A stretch of 64,000 nucleotides of DNA from Methylobacterium nodulans ORS 2060 (GTDB lineage Bacteria > Pseudomonadota > Alphaproteobacteria > Rhizobiales > Beijerinckiaceae), in assembly GCF_000022085.1 (NCBI RefSeq), contig NC_011894.1, forward strand, positions 3,685,501 to 3,749,500, given 5' to 3'. Below the pieces are notes generated by a model that was given only the letters and a program-made list of their open reading frames with translations, was not told the DNA's origin and made no database searches. Positions 42,842-52,259 of this stretch are shown one piece after another (within the stretch, counting starts at the first letter, position 1; the number at the start of each line of letters is the position of its first letter). Both the position numbers and the translations under genes were made by a program.

Positions 42842-43972
42842 TCAGCCCACGAGGGCGCGGCTGATGACGATCCGCTGCACGTCGCTCGTGCCCTCGTAGA
42901 TCTGGCAGACGCGCACGTCCCGGTAGATCTGCTCGACCGGATAATCCGCGAGATAGCCGTAGCCGCCGTGGATCTGGATCGCGTCCGAGCACACCGCCTC
43001 CGCCATCTCGGAGGCGAAGAGCTTGGCCATCGCGGCCTCCTTCAGGCAGGGCTGTCCGGCATCGCGCAGGCGCGCGGCGTTGAGCACGAGAAGCCGCGCC
43101 GCCTCGATCCGCGTCGCCATGTCGGCGAGGCGGAAGGCCACGGCCTGATGGCCCGTCAGCTTCTGCCCGAAGGTCTCCCGCTCGCCCGCATAGGCGAGGG
43201 CCGCCGCGAAGGCCGCGCGCGCCATGCCGACCGCCTGGGCGGCGATGCCGATCCGGCCGCCCTCCAGATTGGCGAGCGCGATCCTCAGGCCGTCGCCCTC
43301 GCGTCCCAGCATCAGGTCGGGGGTGAGTTCCATCTCCTCGAACACGATCTGCGCCGTGTCGGACGCGCGCTGCCCGAGCTTGTGCTCGAGCCGCGCGACC
43401 GTGTAGCCGGGCGTGTCGGTCGGGACGACGAAGGCCGAGATGCCCTTCTTGCCGGCTGCCGGATCCGTGACCGCGAAGACGATCGCCACGTCCGCATTCC
43501 GGCCCGAGGTGATGAACTGCTTCGTCCCCGACAGGATCCAGCGGTCTCCGACGCGCCGGGCGCGGGTCTTCAGGGCGGCGGCGTCCGAGCCCGCGCTGGG
43601 CTCGGTGAGGCAGAAGGCGGCGAGCTTCTCGCCCTTCGCCAGCGGCACCAGGAAGCGCCGCCTCTGCTCCTCGGTGCCGAATCTCAGGATCGGCATGCAG
43701 CCGACCGAGTTGTGCACGCTCATGATGGTCGACACGGCGCCGTCGCCCGCCGCGATCTCCTCGATGGCGAGCGCATAGGCGACGTGGTCGAGGGCGGCGC
43801 CCCCGTACTCCTCCGGCACCAGCATGCCCAGGAAGCCGAGCGCGCCCATCTCGGCCAGCGCCTCGCGGGGAAAGCGCGCCTCCCGATCCCAGGCGGCCGA
43901 GAACGGCTTCAGCCGCTCCTGCGCGAAGCTGCGGGCGGTGTCGCGGATCAGGACCTGGTCGTCGGTGAGCAT
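42842..43972 (-). CDS. Acyl-CoA dehydrogenase
   Basis: 376 residues. All family landmarks are present: N-terminal helices, [20 protein letters not shown] (FAD/substrate loop), [38 protein letters not shown], and the catalytic Glu region near the C-terminus [35 protein letters not shown] (the Glu of YEGT). It oxidises an acyl-CoA to the enoyl-CoA, passing electrons to ETF; short- or branched-chain type by length. Divergent from a CaiB-type CoA-transferase gene 108 bases away, so the two probably act in one acid-degradation route. Confidence 0.93.
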   Translation of the reverse strand: MLTDDQVLIRDTARSFAQERLKPFSAAWDREARFPREALAEMGALGFLGMLVPEEYGGAALDHVAYALAIEEIAAGDGAVSTIMSVHNSVGCMPILRFGTEEQRRRFLVPLAKGEKLAAFCLTEPSAGSDAAALKTRARRVGDRWILSGTKQFITSGRNADVAIVFAVTDPAAGKKGISAFVVPTDTPGYTVARLEHKLGQRASDTAQIVFEEMELTPDLMLGREGDGLRIALANLEGGRIGIAAQAVGMARAAFAAALAYAGERETFGQKLTGHQAVAFRLADMATRIEAARLLVLNAARLRDAGQPCLKEAAMAKLFASEMAEAVCSDAIQIHGGYGYLADYPVEQIYRDVRVCQIYEGTSDVQRIVISRALVG

Positions 43973-44080
43973 GGCGTCCTCCGGGCGGCGCAGGGCTGCA
44001 CCGACGGCTTGCCCCGGCGCGTTTCTCTTCCTGTAGCATGAGGCGCCGCGCGAGACGTGGCCACGGGAGGGAATGCCGCG

Positions 44081-45184
44081 ATGACCTCGACCATCTCAGC
44101 CCGGGAGGCCGGGCACGGGCCGCTCGCGGGCCTGCGCCTCGTGGAGTTCGCCGGGATCGGCCCGGGCCCCTTCGCGGCCATGCTGCTCGCGGATCTCGGG
44201 GCCGAGGTCGTCCGCATCGCCAGGCCGGGCGGCTCCGATCTTTACGCGCGCCACGTTCTGACCCGCAGCCGCGCCACCGTGACCGCCGACCTCAAGGATC
44301 CGGCCGATCTCGCCCGGGTGCTGGATTGCCTGGACCACGCCGATGCGCTCATCGAGGGGTTCCGGCCAGGGGTGATGGAACGCCTCGGCCTCGGCCCCGA
44401 CCTGGTCCTCGCCCGCAACCCCCGGCTCGTCTACGGGCGCATGACCGGCTGGGGCCAGGAGGGGCCGCTCGCCCGCAGCGCCGGGCACGACCTCACCTAC
44501 ATCGCCGTGACGGGGGCGCTGGCGGCGATCGGGCCGCGCTCGCATCCCGTTCCGCCCCTGAACCTGCTCGGGGATTTCGGCGGCGGCGCGCTCTACCTCG
44601 CCATGGGCCTGCTCGCGGCCGTCCTGTCGGCCCGCGCGACCGGCGCGGGGCAGGTCGTCGATTGCGCGGTCTGCGACGGGGCCGCCTCGCTGATGGCCAT
44701 GACGGCCGATTTCGCCGCGCAGGGGCGATGGGTCGAGGAGCGCGAAGCGAATCTCCTCGACGGGGGAGCGCCCTACTACCGCACCTATCGCTGCGCGGAT
44801 GGCGGCTTCGTCGCGCTGGCTCCACTCGAACCGCAATTCTTCGCGGAGTTCCGGCGCCGGGTCGGCCTGGAGGAGGATCCCGCCTTCGACGACCGGGACG
44901 GCGCCGCGCTTCGGCGCCGGCTGGAGGAGCTGTTCCTCACCCGCACGCGCGCGGAATGGTGCCGGCTCCTCGAAGGCAGCGATGCCTGCGTGGCGCCCGT
45001 CCTCTCCTTGAGCGAGGCGCGGCATCACCCGCATCTCGCGGCGCGCGGCACCTACCTGGAGGTCGACGGTGTCATGCAGCCGGCGCCCGCGCCGCGCTTC
45101 TCGCGCACGCCAGCGGCGATCCGCACCGACCTGCCGAGGACAGACCTGGAGGCGATCGCGCGGACGTGGCGCGAACGGACGTGA
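44081..45184 (+). CDS. CaiB/BaiF-type CoA-transferase or alpha-methylacyl-CoA racemase
   Basis: 367 residues from ATG 44081, with GGGAGGG upstream. Class III CoA-transferase fold: [34 protein letters not shown] at the N-terminus, [38 protein letters not shown], and the catalytic-type Asp and His in [15 protein letters not shown]. The GHDLTYIA..G pattern and length favour the alpha-methylacyl-CoA racemase branch, which epimerises 2-methylacyl-CoA so that a dehydrogenase can act. That fits the adjacent acyl-CoA dehydrogenase. Confidence 0.85.
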   Translation: MTSTISAREAGHGPLAGLRLVEFAGIGPGPFAAMLLADLGAEVVRIARPGGSDLYARHVLTRSRATVTADLKDPADLARVLDCLDHADALIEGFRPGVMERLGLGPDLVLARNPRLVYGRMTGWGQEGPLARSAGHDLTYIAVTGALAAIGPRSHPVPPLNLLGDFGGGALYLAMGLLAAVLSARATGAGQVVDCAVCDGAASLMAMTADFAAQGRWVEEREANLLDGGAPYYRTYRCADGGFVALAPLEPQFFAEFRRRVGLEEDPAFDDRDGAALRRRLEELFLTRTRAEWCRLLEGSDACVAPVLSLSEARHHPHLAARGTYLEVDGVMQPAPAPRFSRTPAAIRTDLPRTDLEAIARTWRERT

Positions 45185-45224
45185 CGATCACCCTGACGAT
45201 ACGGTCTCCGGACGATGGTTCGGA

Positions 45225-45432
45225 GACCGTCGTCGCGCCCGGTCTTCCCTCGCCCGCTCTCCCTGCCCCGGGCGCATGCAGCGCCAGCGGAATGCGACCC
45301 GGGATCCAGCACGAAAAGTCGCGCAGCGACCGCTCGTCAGCCACGCTGGAGACAACCGGAGCCGCTGCGCGGCAACTCACCGTACTGGGTCCCGGATCTC
45401 CTTCCGCTGGCGCTCCCGTCGTCCGGGAAAGG
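45225..45432. repeat. Dispersed ~190-bp non-coding repeat, copy 2
   Basis: Near-identical to 22313-22500 across most of its length, including CAGCGGAATGCGACCCGGGA and GAGACAACCGGAGCCGCTGC. It starts just after the CaiB-type gene. Here the right end continues past GTCGTCCGGGAAAG without an insertion sequence. Confidence 0.8.
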
Positions 45433-45496
45433 GAGGCTCCGCGCCGCGCCCGAAGCGAGTGCGTTTTCGATCGAGGCGGCGCGTCCGCCGCACGGC

Positions 45497-45751
45497 TCAG
45501 ATGCGGCCGCCCGGCTCGTCCGTTCCCCGCAGCGCAGCGGCGACGAGCGCCTCCTCGCGCTCCGGATCAAGGGCCGGCGGGGCCGCGCCGCGCAACAGGC
45601 GCTGCGTGGCCCTGAGCTGCGCCACGAAGCGCCGGCAGGGGGCGCAAGCCGCAAGATGCAGCCGCAGGCGCATCCGGGTGGCGAAGCCGGCCTCGCCGTC
45701 GATCAGCGCGCCCGCGCGCTCGGCCACGTCCCGGCATCGCATCAGCGGCAT
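45497..45751 (-). CDS. Anti-sigma factor (zinc-finger type)
   Basis: 84 residues. The zf-HC2 domain is RLRLHLAACAPCRRFVAQL, giving His-x3-Cys-x2-Cys, the zinc-binding anti-sigma signature. No membrane segment, so a soluble anti-sigma. It follows the sigma gene by 16 bases, as usual for such pairs, and should hold the sigma factor inactive until a redox or stress signal. Start at 45751; an ATG at 45742 is possible. Confidence 0.8.
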   Translation of the reverse strand: MPLMRCRDVAERAGALIDGEAGFATRMRLRLHLAACAPCRRFVAQLRATQRLLRGAAPPALDPEREEALVAAALRGTDEPGGRI

Positions 45752-45767
45752 TGCTCTCCTCCCTGCA

Positions 45768-46412
45768 TCACGGCGCTCGGCGCGGGGGCGCCTCCCGGGT
45801 CAGGCGCTCGAAGGTCGCACGGATCCGGATCCTTGCACGGTCGAGGAGCGCGCGCTGGCGCGCCTCGCTCAGGCCGAGCAGGGTTTCCGTCTCCCGGACG
45901 CCAAAACCTTCGACGTCGCGCAGGCGCAGCACCGCGGCCTGGAGCGGCGGCAGCGCCCCGATCGCCTCCTGCACCGCCGCCCAGACCTGACGGCCGGCCA
46001 GCGCCCGCTCGAGATCGACCTCCGACCAGTGCCAGGGCGGATCGCGCCAGTGCCCGTCGGGGAGAAACGCCGCTTCGTCGAAGGCCTCCGCCTCCGCTCC
46101 AGGCGCAGCGAGATCCGAGAAGGTGCTGGTGCGCTGCCGCGCCAGGACCGCCTTGCGGGCGAGGTTGAGCACGATGCCCGTGAGCCAGGTGCGCAGGGAG
46201 GCGCGCCCCTCGAAGCCGTCGAGATTGCGCATCATGGCGATCCAGGCCTCCTGCACCACCTCCTCGGCAGATTCGGGCGGCAGCGCGGCCCCGCGCGCCA
46301 CCGCGACGAGGCGCAGATGGTGGCGCCGCACCAGCAGCCGGAACGCCGACTCGTCGCGCGCCCGCAGGCGCGGCAGCAGATCCTCGTCGCTCGGGTCCTC
46401 CGCCCCCGCCAT
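45768..46412 (-). CDS. ECF-type RNA polymerase sigma factor
   Basis: 214 residues from ATG 46412, with GGAGGA just upstream. Region 2: SAFRLLVRRHHLRLVAVARGAAL, AEEVVQEAWIAMMRNLDGFEGRASLRTWLTGIVLNLAR. Region 4: LPPLQAAVLRLRDVEGFGVRETETLLGLSEARQRALLDRARIRIRATFE. A linker of ~50 residues separates the two. It directs RNA polymerase to its own regulon, and the downstream zinc-finger protein is its likely inhibitor. Confidence 0.9.
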   Translation of the reverse strand: MAGAEDPSDEDLLPRLRARDESAFRLLVRRHHLRLVAVARGAALPPESAEEVVQEAWIAMMRNLDGFEGRASLRTWLTGIVLNLARKAVLARQRTSTFSDLAAPGAEAEAFDEAAFLPDGHWRDPPWHWSEVDLERALAGRQVWAAVQEAIGALPPLQAAVLRLRDVEGFGVRETETLLGLSEARQRALLDRARIRIRATFERLTREAPPRRAP

Positions 46413-46449
46413 GGCTCCTCCCAACTGGCCGGCGCATGGCGCCGGGGCC

Positions 46450-46707
46450 TCAGGGCGCCGGGTCGCGGTCCTTCCGCTTCGGGACGACGGCCTCGGTGAT
46501 CAGGGCGATCACCTGCGCGCAGGTCTCCTGCGCGAGCTTCAGGGAATCCTGCGCCTGCCGGTAGGCCTGCTGCGCCGCGTAGAGGTCACGGGCCTGGGCG
46601 GCCGCGGCCGCGGCGTTGTGCAGATCGAGCAGCTTCCGGCCATGGTCCAGGCAGAGCCGGTTGAGACGCCGCGTCAGGTCGAGAGCCGAGGCGGTGGGAT
46701 CCTCCAT
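46450..46707 (-). CDS. Small helical protein of unknown function
   Basis: 85 residues from ATG 46707. Nearly all helix: ALDLTRRLNRLCLDHGRKLLDLHNAAAAAAQARDLYAAQQAYRQAQDSLKLAQETCAQVIALI, resembling the amphipathic helices of phasin-type proteins, then a basic tail. It lies upstream of the sigma gene on the same strand (37 bases), so it may be co-transcribed. Phasin-like is a guess. Confidence 0.6.
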   Translation of the reverse strand: MEDPTASALDLTRRLNRLCLDHGRKLLDLHNAAAAAAQARDLYAAQQAYRQAQDSLKLAQETCAQVIALITEAVVPKRKDRDPAP

Positions 46708-46849
46708 CTGGTCGCTCCGCTGCATGCCGGATCGGTCGCTCCGCTCCATGCCGGGCCGCGATCCGGACGGGTCGCCGCGCGGCCGCGTCGATGATAGCCA
46801 AGGCGCGGCGGGTCCGCGAGCCGGACCCCGCGGAGGATCAGGCCGGGCC

Positions 46850-48337
46850 ATGCAGGCGTACCGCTCTCTCGCTCTCACCTTCTCGCGGCTCCAGGCACTG
46901 GAAGGCGCGGCGGGCATTCTCGGCTGGGACTCGCAGACCCTGATGCCCGACGGTGCCGCGGAGGGGCGCGCCGATCAGCTCGCGACGCTGCGCGGGATGA
47001 TCCACGACCTCCTCACCGCCCCCGCGACCGGGGAGGAACTGGCGCGGGCGGAGGCGGAGCCGCTCGGCGACGCGGAGCGCACCAACCTGCGGGAGATGCG
47101 CCGGATCCACCGCCATGCCTCGGCGGTCCCGCGCGACCTCGTGGAGGCGAATTCCCGCGCCGTGCTGCGGGCCGAGATGGTCTGGCGGGAGGCGCGCCGG
47201 ACCGCCGACTTCCCGCTCCTGCTGCCGCACCTCGCCGAGGTGCTGCGGGTCCAGCGCGAGATCGGACAGGCCAAGGGCGCGGCCCTCGGCCTGCAGCCCT
47301 ACGACGCGCTCCTCGACGGCTACGATCCGGGGCTGCGCCGCAGCCTCATCGATCCGCTCTTCGCGGAGCTCCGCGCGGTCCTGCCCGGGCTGATCGAGGC
47401 GGCCCGCGCACGGCAGGCTCGGGAGCCGACGGTCCTGGCGCTCCCCGGCCCTTTCGCGATCGAGCGGCAGCGGGAGGTCTGCCTGTCCCTGATGCGGGCC
47501 GCCGGGTTCGACTTCCGCCGCGGCCGCCTCGACGTGAGCCTGCATCCCTTCTGCGGCGGCGCCGTCGACGACGTCCGGATCACCACTCGGTACGACGAGA
47601 CCGACCTGATGCGGGCGCTGATGGGCGTGCTGCACGAGACCGGGCATGCCCTCTACGAGCAGGGCCGCCCGGCCGCGTGGCGGGGCCAGCCCGCCGGCGA
47701 GGCGCGCGGCATGAGCCTGCACGAGAGCCAGTCCCTGATCATCGAGATGCAGGCGGGCCGCTCGCGGGAATTCGTCGCCTTTCTGGCGCCCCTGCTGCGG
47801 GAGACTTTTCGCGGTGAGGGTCCCGCCTGGAACTCCGAAAACCTCTACCGGCTCTCCACGCGGGTCGAGCCCGGCCTCATCCGGGTCGATGCGGACGAGG
47901 TGACCTATCCGGCGCATATCCTCCTGCGCACCGAGCTCGAGACGGCAATGCTCGCAGGCGATCTGTCGCCTGCCGACCTGCCGGGCGCCTTCAATGCCGG
48001 GATGCGGGAGCTTCTCGGCCTCGACGTCCCCAACGACGCGCTCGGCTGCCTGCAGGACATCCACTGGCCCGGCGGCTCCTTCGGCTATTTCCCGACCTAC
48101 ACGCTCGGGGCGATGATCGCCGCGCAGCTCTTCGAGAGCGCGGCCGCGGCCGAGCCGGACCTCCGGCCCGCCCTCGCGCGGGGCGACTTCTCGCCCCTGC
48201 TGGCGTGGCTGCGCACGAACGTGCATGCGCATGGCAGCACGCTCGACACTGAGGACCTGCTCGTCGCGGCGACCGGCCGGGGGCTCGCGAGCGAGCCCTT
48301 CCTGCGCCACCTGCGGCGGCGCTACGTCGAGCCGTAG
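46850..48337 (+). CDS. M32 (Taq) metallocarboxypeptidase
   Basis: 495 residues from ATG 46850. Metal site HETGH in MGVLHETGHALYEQGRP (~265), the third ligand in GMSLHESQSLIIE (Glu ~295), plus the M32 N-terminal LALTFSRLQALEGAAGILGWDSQTLMP and C-terminal YFPTYTLGAMIAAQLFE. Cytoplasmic zinc carboxypeptidase that removes C-terminal residues from peptides. Stands alone between the helical small gene (divergent) and the GST. Confidence 0.95.
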   Translation: MQAYRSLALTFSRLQALEGAAGILGWDSQTLMPDGAAEGRADQLATLRGMIHDLLTAPATGEELARAEAEPLGDAERTNLREMRRIHRHASAVPRDLVEANSRAVLRAEMVWREARRTADFPLLLPHLAEVLRVQREIGQAKGAALGLQPYDALLDGYDPGLRRSLIDPLFAELRAVLPGLIEAARARQAREPTVLALPGPFAIERQREVCLSLMRAAGFDFRRGRLDVSLHPFCGGAVDDVRITTRYDETDLMRALMGVLHETGHALYEQGRPAAWRGQPAGEARGMSLHESQSLIIEMQAGRSREFVAFLAPLLRETFRGEGPAWNSENLYRLSTRVEPGLIRVDADEVTYPAHILLRTELETAMLAGDLSPADLPGAFNAGMRELLGLDVPNDALGCLQDIHWPGGSFGYFPTYTLGAMIAAQLFESAAAAEPDLRPALARGDFSPLLAWLRTNVHAHGSTLDTEDLLVAATGRGLASEPFLRHLRRRYVEP

Positions 48338-48440
48338 CCACACATGGCTCGGTCGCCGCGAGGTGGATCGAGCTCTGCGCGCAACGAGCCTCCGGCGGCT
48401 CGGCCTGAAACCATGTCGCTGTCGCAAGGAAGAAGCAGCC

Positions 48441-49097
48441 ATGATCACGCTCTACGGCGTCCTGCGGTCGCGTGCGGCCCGCAATGTCTGGCTAGCCAAG
48501 GAACTCGGGCTGTCCTTCACGCGGGTGCCGGTGATCCAGGCCTATCGGCTGCCCGACCCGCTCGCCGCGGATGCTCCGCTCAACACCGCCTCGCCGGCCT
48601 TCCGGGCGATCAATCCGAACGGACGCATCCCGGCCCTGGTCGACGGCGACCTGACCCTCTGCGAGTCCTTCGCCATCAACCTCTATCTCGCGCGCAAGCA
48701 TGGCGGCCCGCTCGCCCCGGCGGATCTGCGCGAGGACGGGCTGATGACCATGTGGTCGCTCTGGGCCGTGACGGAATGCGAGCCCCACGGGCTCGCGATC
48801 CTGCTCCACAGCGGCGGGGAGCGCAGCGAATCCGACCGGCGCACCGTCGCGACCGCGATCGAGACCCTGCGCCCCGCCTTCGCGGTCCTGGAGGCCGCTC
48901 TGCGGAAGGCAGGCGGCTTCCTCGTCGGCGGCCGCTTTACGGTCGCCGACATCAACGTCGCCGAGGTGCTCCGCTACGCGCAGCCGGCGACCGCGTTCCT
49001 CGCCGAGCACCCGGCCATCGGCGCTTGGCTCAACGCCTGCCAGGCCCGGCCAGCCTTCCGGGAGATGATGGCCGAGCGCAGCACCGAGCCCGCCTGA
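48441..49097 (+). CDS. Glutathione S-transferase family protein
   Basis: 218 residues with AAGGAAGAAG upstream. N-terminal thioredoxin-like domain (ITLYGVLRSRAARNVWLAKELGLSF, with Ser10 as candidate catalytic residue; NPNGRIPALVDGDLTLCESFAINLYLAR with the cis-Pro and the Glu-Ser glutathione-binding pair). The C-terminal helical domain includes GGRFTVADINVAEVL (N-capping box). Detoxification or stress role; substrate unknown. Confidence 0.92.
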   Translation: MITLYGVLRSRAARNVWLAKELGLSFTRVPVIQAYRLPDPLAADAPLNTASPAFRAINPNGRIPALVDGDLTLCESFAINLYLARKHGGPLAPADLREDGLMTMWSLWAVTECEPHGLAILLHSGGERSESDRRTVATAIETLRPAFAVLEAALRKAGGFLVGGRFTVADINVAEVLRYAQPATAFLAEHPAIGAWLNACQARPAFREMMAERSTEPA

Positions 49098-49188
49098 GCC
49101 GCGGCGCCCCGGCCGTCCCGCGGCCCCGGGCCTGCCTCCTCCCGAGGCCACGAGCCTCGAGGCGGCGGGCCGTCGGGCCGCGCTCCCG

Positions 49189-50769
49189 TCAGGCCGCGCT
49201 CCTGGCCTCCAGCATGGCCTTCTGCGCGTCGGCCGGCGCGACGAGGATCCGGTCGATCGCCTCCTTGGGCATCGGGGCGCCGAACAGATAGCCCTGGCCG
49301 TAGTCGCAGCCCTGGCCGGACAGCCATTCGACGCTGGCGGCGGTCTCGATCCCCTCGGCGGTGGTGGTCAGGCCGAGGCTCGTGCCGAGCTTGATGATCG
49401 CATCGACGAGCTTCGCCCGCTCCTCGCTCATCGTGATCGAATCGACGTAGCTGCGGTCGATCTTCAGCTTGTCGAACCGCAATTCGCGCAGGTGATAGAG
49501 GCTGGAATAGCCGGTGCCGAAATCGTCGAGCGCGATGCGCACGCCGAGGTTCTGCAGGGATGTCAGCGTGGCGCGGGTGGCCTCCAGATCCTGGACGAGG
49601 GCGGTCTCGGTGATCTCGACCTCGAGCCGGTTCGGCGGGAAGCCGGTTTCGGTCAGGATCGCCAGGATGCGTTCGGCGAGCCAGCGATCCTGGAACTGCT
49701 GCGGGGCGATGTTGACGGCCAGCCGCAGATGGCTCGGCCATTCCCGCGCGTCCAGGCAGGCCTGCCGGAGCAGCCGGCAGCTCAGCTCGGCGATCATGCC
49801 GGTCTCCTCGGCGGCCGCGATGAACTGGTCGGGCGTGAGGAGGCCCCGGATGGGATGCCGCCAGCGGGCCAGCACCTCGACGCCGACGAGATCCTGGTGC
49901 GGGAGCGACACGACGGGCTGGTAGAACGGCTCGATCTGCCCGCCCTCAATCGCCGCCCGCAGCTCGCTCTCGAGCTGGGCCCGCTCCTTGAGTTCGAGAT
50001 CCATTGCGCTCTGGAAGAAGCGGTAGGTGCCGCGCCCCTCCTTCTTGCCCTGGTACATGGCGAGATCGGCCGCATGCATGATGGCGTGAGCGTCGAGGTC
50101 GTCGCGCGAGATCAGCGTGATCCCGATCGTCGCCCCCACCTTCAGCTCGGCCTGCGCCCATTCGACCGGACGCGCGATGCTGGCGATCACCTGCTCGGCC
50201 AGCCGGGCGAGGGCCTCGCTCCCGAGCTCGGCGCGCACGAGCAGCGCGAATTCGTCGCCGCCGAGCCGGGCCGCCAGTCCCTGACTCGGGGCGAGGCTGC
50301 GCAGGCGATCGGCGATGGCGCACAGGACGGCGTCGCCTGCGGCGTGCCCGTAGAGGTCGTTGACCGGCTTGAAGCGATCGATGTCGATGAGGAGCACCGC
50401 ACCCGAGACGGGCGAATGGTCCCCCGCCAGCAGCTTGTCGATGGCTTCGAGCAGGAGGCGGCGGTTGGCCAGCCCCGTGAGCGCGTCGTGGCGCGCGACC
50501 GCCTCGGCATGCGCGGCGGCCATGTCGCGCTCGCGCATGACGCGGCGGAGCTTGAGCGATTTCCGGACGGTGACGCCGACCAGGGTCAGGCCCATCAGCA
50601 TCGCGAAGGTGAACAGGTCGGACAGGCCATGCTGGAGGATGAACAGGTTGAACGCGGCGAACACGCCGAAATTGGCGCCGATCAGCCCCCAGAACCCGGC
50701 GATGACGAGCAGGCAGAGCGCTTCGTAGAGCTCGCCTTCGCCCCAGGTAGCACGCGACTTCGCGGGCAT
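49189..50769 (-). CDS. GGDEF-EAL cyclic-di-GMP protein
   Basis: 526 residues from ATG 50769, with GGGGGAGGATCC upstream. Two membrane segments at ~20-40 and ~45-68 (LCLLVIAGFWGLIGANFGVF, FILQHGLSDLFTFAMLMGLTLVG). The GGDEF domain is ~90-250 with intact RLGGDEF; the EAL domain is ~265-515 with GVEVLARW (EVL variant), NIAPQQF, EITETAL, DDFGTGYSSL and KIDRSYV. It probably both makes and degrades c-di-GMP, tuning motility or biofilm. Long AT-richer leader upstream. Confidence 0.93.
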   Translation of the reverse strand: MPAKSRATWGEGELYEALCLLVIAGFWGLIGANFGVFAAFNLFILQHGLSDLFTFAMLMGLTLVGVTVRKSLKLRRVMRERDMAAAHAEAVARHDALTGLANRRLLLEAIDKLLAGDHSPVSGAVLLIDIDRFKPVNDLYGHAAGDAVLCAIADRLRSLAPSQGLAARLGGDEFALLVRAELGSEALARLAEQVIASIARPVEWAQAELKVGATIGITLISRDDLDAHAIMHAADLAMYQGKKEGRGTYRFFQSAMDLELKERAQLESELRAAIEGGQIEPFYQPVVSLPHQDLVGVEVLARWRHPIRGLLTPDQFIAAAEETGMIAELSCRLLRQACLDAREWPSHLRLAVNIAPQQFQDRWLAERILAILTETGFPPNRLEVEITETALVQDLEATRATLTSLQNLGVRIALDDFGTGYSSLYHLRELRFDKLKIDRSYVDSITMSEERAKLVDAIIKLGTSLGLTTTAEGIETAASVEWLSGQGCDYGQGYLFGAPMPKEAIDRILVAPADAQKAMLEARSAA

Positions 50770-51210
50770 GGATCCTCCCCCCTCGCTCGGACGACAGCAA
50801 TGCCATGCACAGTTTAACAATCAGTCCAGACCGACCGATCGTCTGTTTTTCGACGATGATCTGGTTAATTTTCTCCGAAAAAGAACCCGCCATATGAGAA
50901 CAACTCATGACAATGTGAAGCATTCGTCCCGCCGGACGAAGTTTCATCCTTGTCCCTGAGGCCGTGAACCGGGCGGGTGCCGGAAGCCTGCCCGCAAGGG
51001 ATCGCCGCCGGCGGATGCCGCGCGAGGTCGACGGAGAAGTACGGCCGGATCCGATCCCCGATCACAGCCGATCGGCAGCCCGGTCATGGGCCGCAGGAAT
51101 CACCGCCGCCTCCCCGAACCCCGCTTCGCGGCGAAGCGCCCACAACAGCCTTCGATTCTCCCGCGATTTCTGCGACGAAGTCGGTCCTGCCGACCGAAGG
51201 ATGCCCGGAG
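50770..51210. other. Divergent leader region
   Basis: About 440 bases between the c-di-GMP gene and the LysR gene. The part 50810-50930 is AT-richer and likely holds promoters, but I cannot define a -35/-10 pair or operator with confidence. No gene seen. Confidence 0.35.
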
Positions 51211-52158
51211 ATGAACCCGCTGCGCAGGATGCTCCCCTCCAATCACGCTCTGTTCGTGTTCGAGGCCGTGGCGCGCCATGCCAGCTTCACCAAGGCCGCC
51301 GCGGAGCTGAACGTGACTCAGCCCGCGGTCAGCAAGGCGATGGCGCAGCTCGAGCGGCATCTCGGGGTGCGCCTCCTCGGCCGCTCGGCCGAGGGCGTGA
51401 CGCTGACGGAGGACGGAGAGATCCTCTACCGGCGCGTCGCCGACGGCTTCCGGGGCATCGAGGCGGCTCTGCGGGAGATCGACATCCGGCGCACCGGCAT
51501 CGACACGATCACCCTGTCCCTGTCATCGGCCTTCACCACGCATTGGCTGATGCCGCGCATCAACACGCTGCAGGAGACGTTTCCGGCGGTCGATTTCCGC
51601 TTCCAGCTGATCCCGGGGGCGCTCGGCGGCCCGGTCGACAACGTCGATCTCGGCATGCGCTTCGTCGAGGGCCCCGATCTCGACCACGAGGCGGTCTTCC
51701 TGATCAACGAGGTGATGCTGCCGGTCTGCAGTCCGGCCTACCTCGCCGGCCGCAACGCCGCCGGCAGCCGCACCACCTTCGTCAATCTCACGGCCTCGTC
51801 GCCGAACTGGACCGGCGGCGTCGATCCGGGCCCGGACTGGAACGGCTCGCGGGCCTCCCTCAACTTCTCCGATTATGCGGTGGTGCTGCAGGCGGCCCTG
51901 CTCGGCCAGGGCGTGGCGCTCGGCTGGATCAGCGTGGTGTCGCACTGGCTCGCCACCGGCGATCTGGTGCCGGCTACCGAGCGGCTCACCCGCACGGCAA
52001 GGACGTGCCAGCTCATCCACCTGCGCTCGCGCCCGCTGCGCAGGTCGGTCGCAGCCGTGCGGGACTGGATCATCGCCGAGATGCGGGCCGAGGTGGCGCG
52101 CGTCGACGACCTTTATCCCGACCTCGGCATCGGCCGGGCGAGCTTCGGCTTCCCATAA
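51211..52158 (+). CDS. LysR-family regulator of the amine uptake operon
   Basis: 315 residues, CCGGAG upstream of the ATG. N-terminal HTH at ~20-60 (ALFVFEAVARHASFTKAAAELNVTQPAVSKAMAQLERHLGVRLLGR), then the co-inducer domain with DTITLSLSSAFTTHWLMPRI and ALLGQGVALGWISVV. It lies just upstream of and codirectional with the ABC transporter operon, and probably controls it in response to the transported compound. GcvA-type subgroup by its first residues. Confidence 0.88.
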   Translation: MNPLRRMLPSNHALFVFEAVARHASFTKAAAELNVTQPAVSKAMAQLERHLGVRLLGRSAEGVTLTEDGEILYRRVADGFRGIEAALREIDIRRTGIDTITLSLSSAFTTHWLMPRINTLQETFPAVDFRFQLIPGALGGPVDNVDLGMRFVEGPDLDHEAVFLINEVMLPVCSPAYLAGRNAAGSRTTFVNLTASSPNWTGGVDPGPDWNGSRASLNFSDYAVVLQAALLGQGVALGWISVVSHWLATGDLVPATERLTRTARTCQLIHLRSRPLRRSVAAVRDWIIAEMRAEVARVDDLYPDLGIGRASFGFP

Positions 52159-52259
52159 CCGGTGGTTATGCCGGGGCGGTTTTTTCTGATGTTGAAAGTA
52201 AGGGCCGCTTTTGTGAGCTTTCGCTCGGTACACGAGCGGACGGGAAAGCGGTTCCTGCA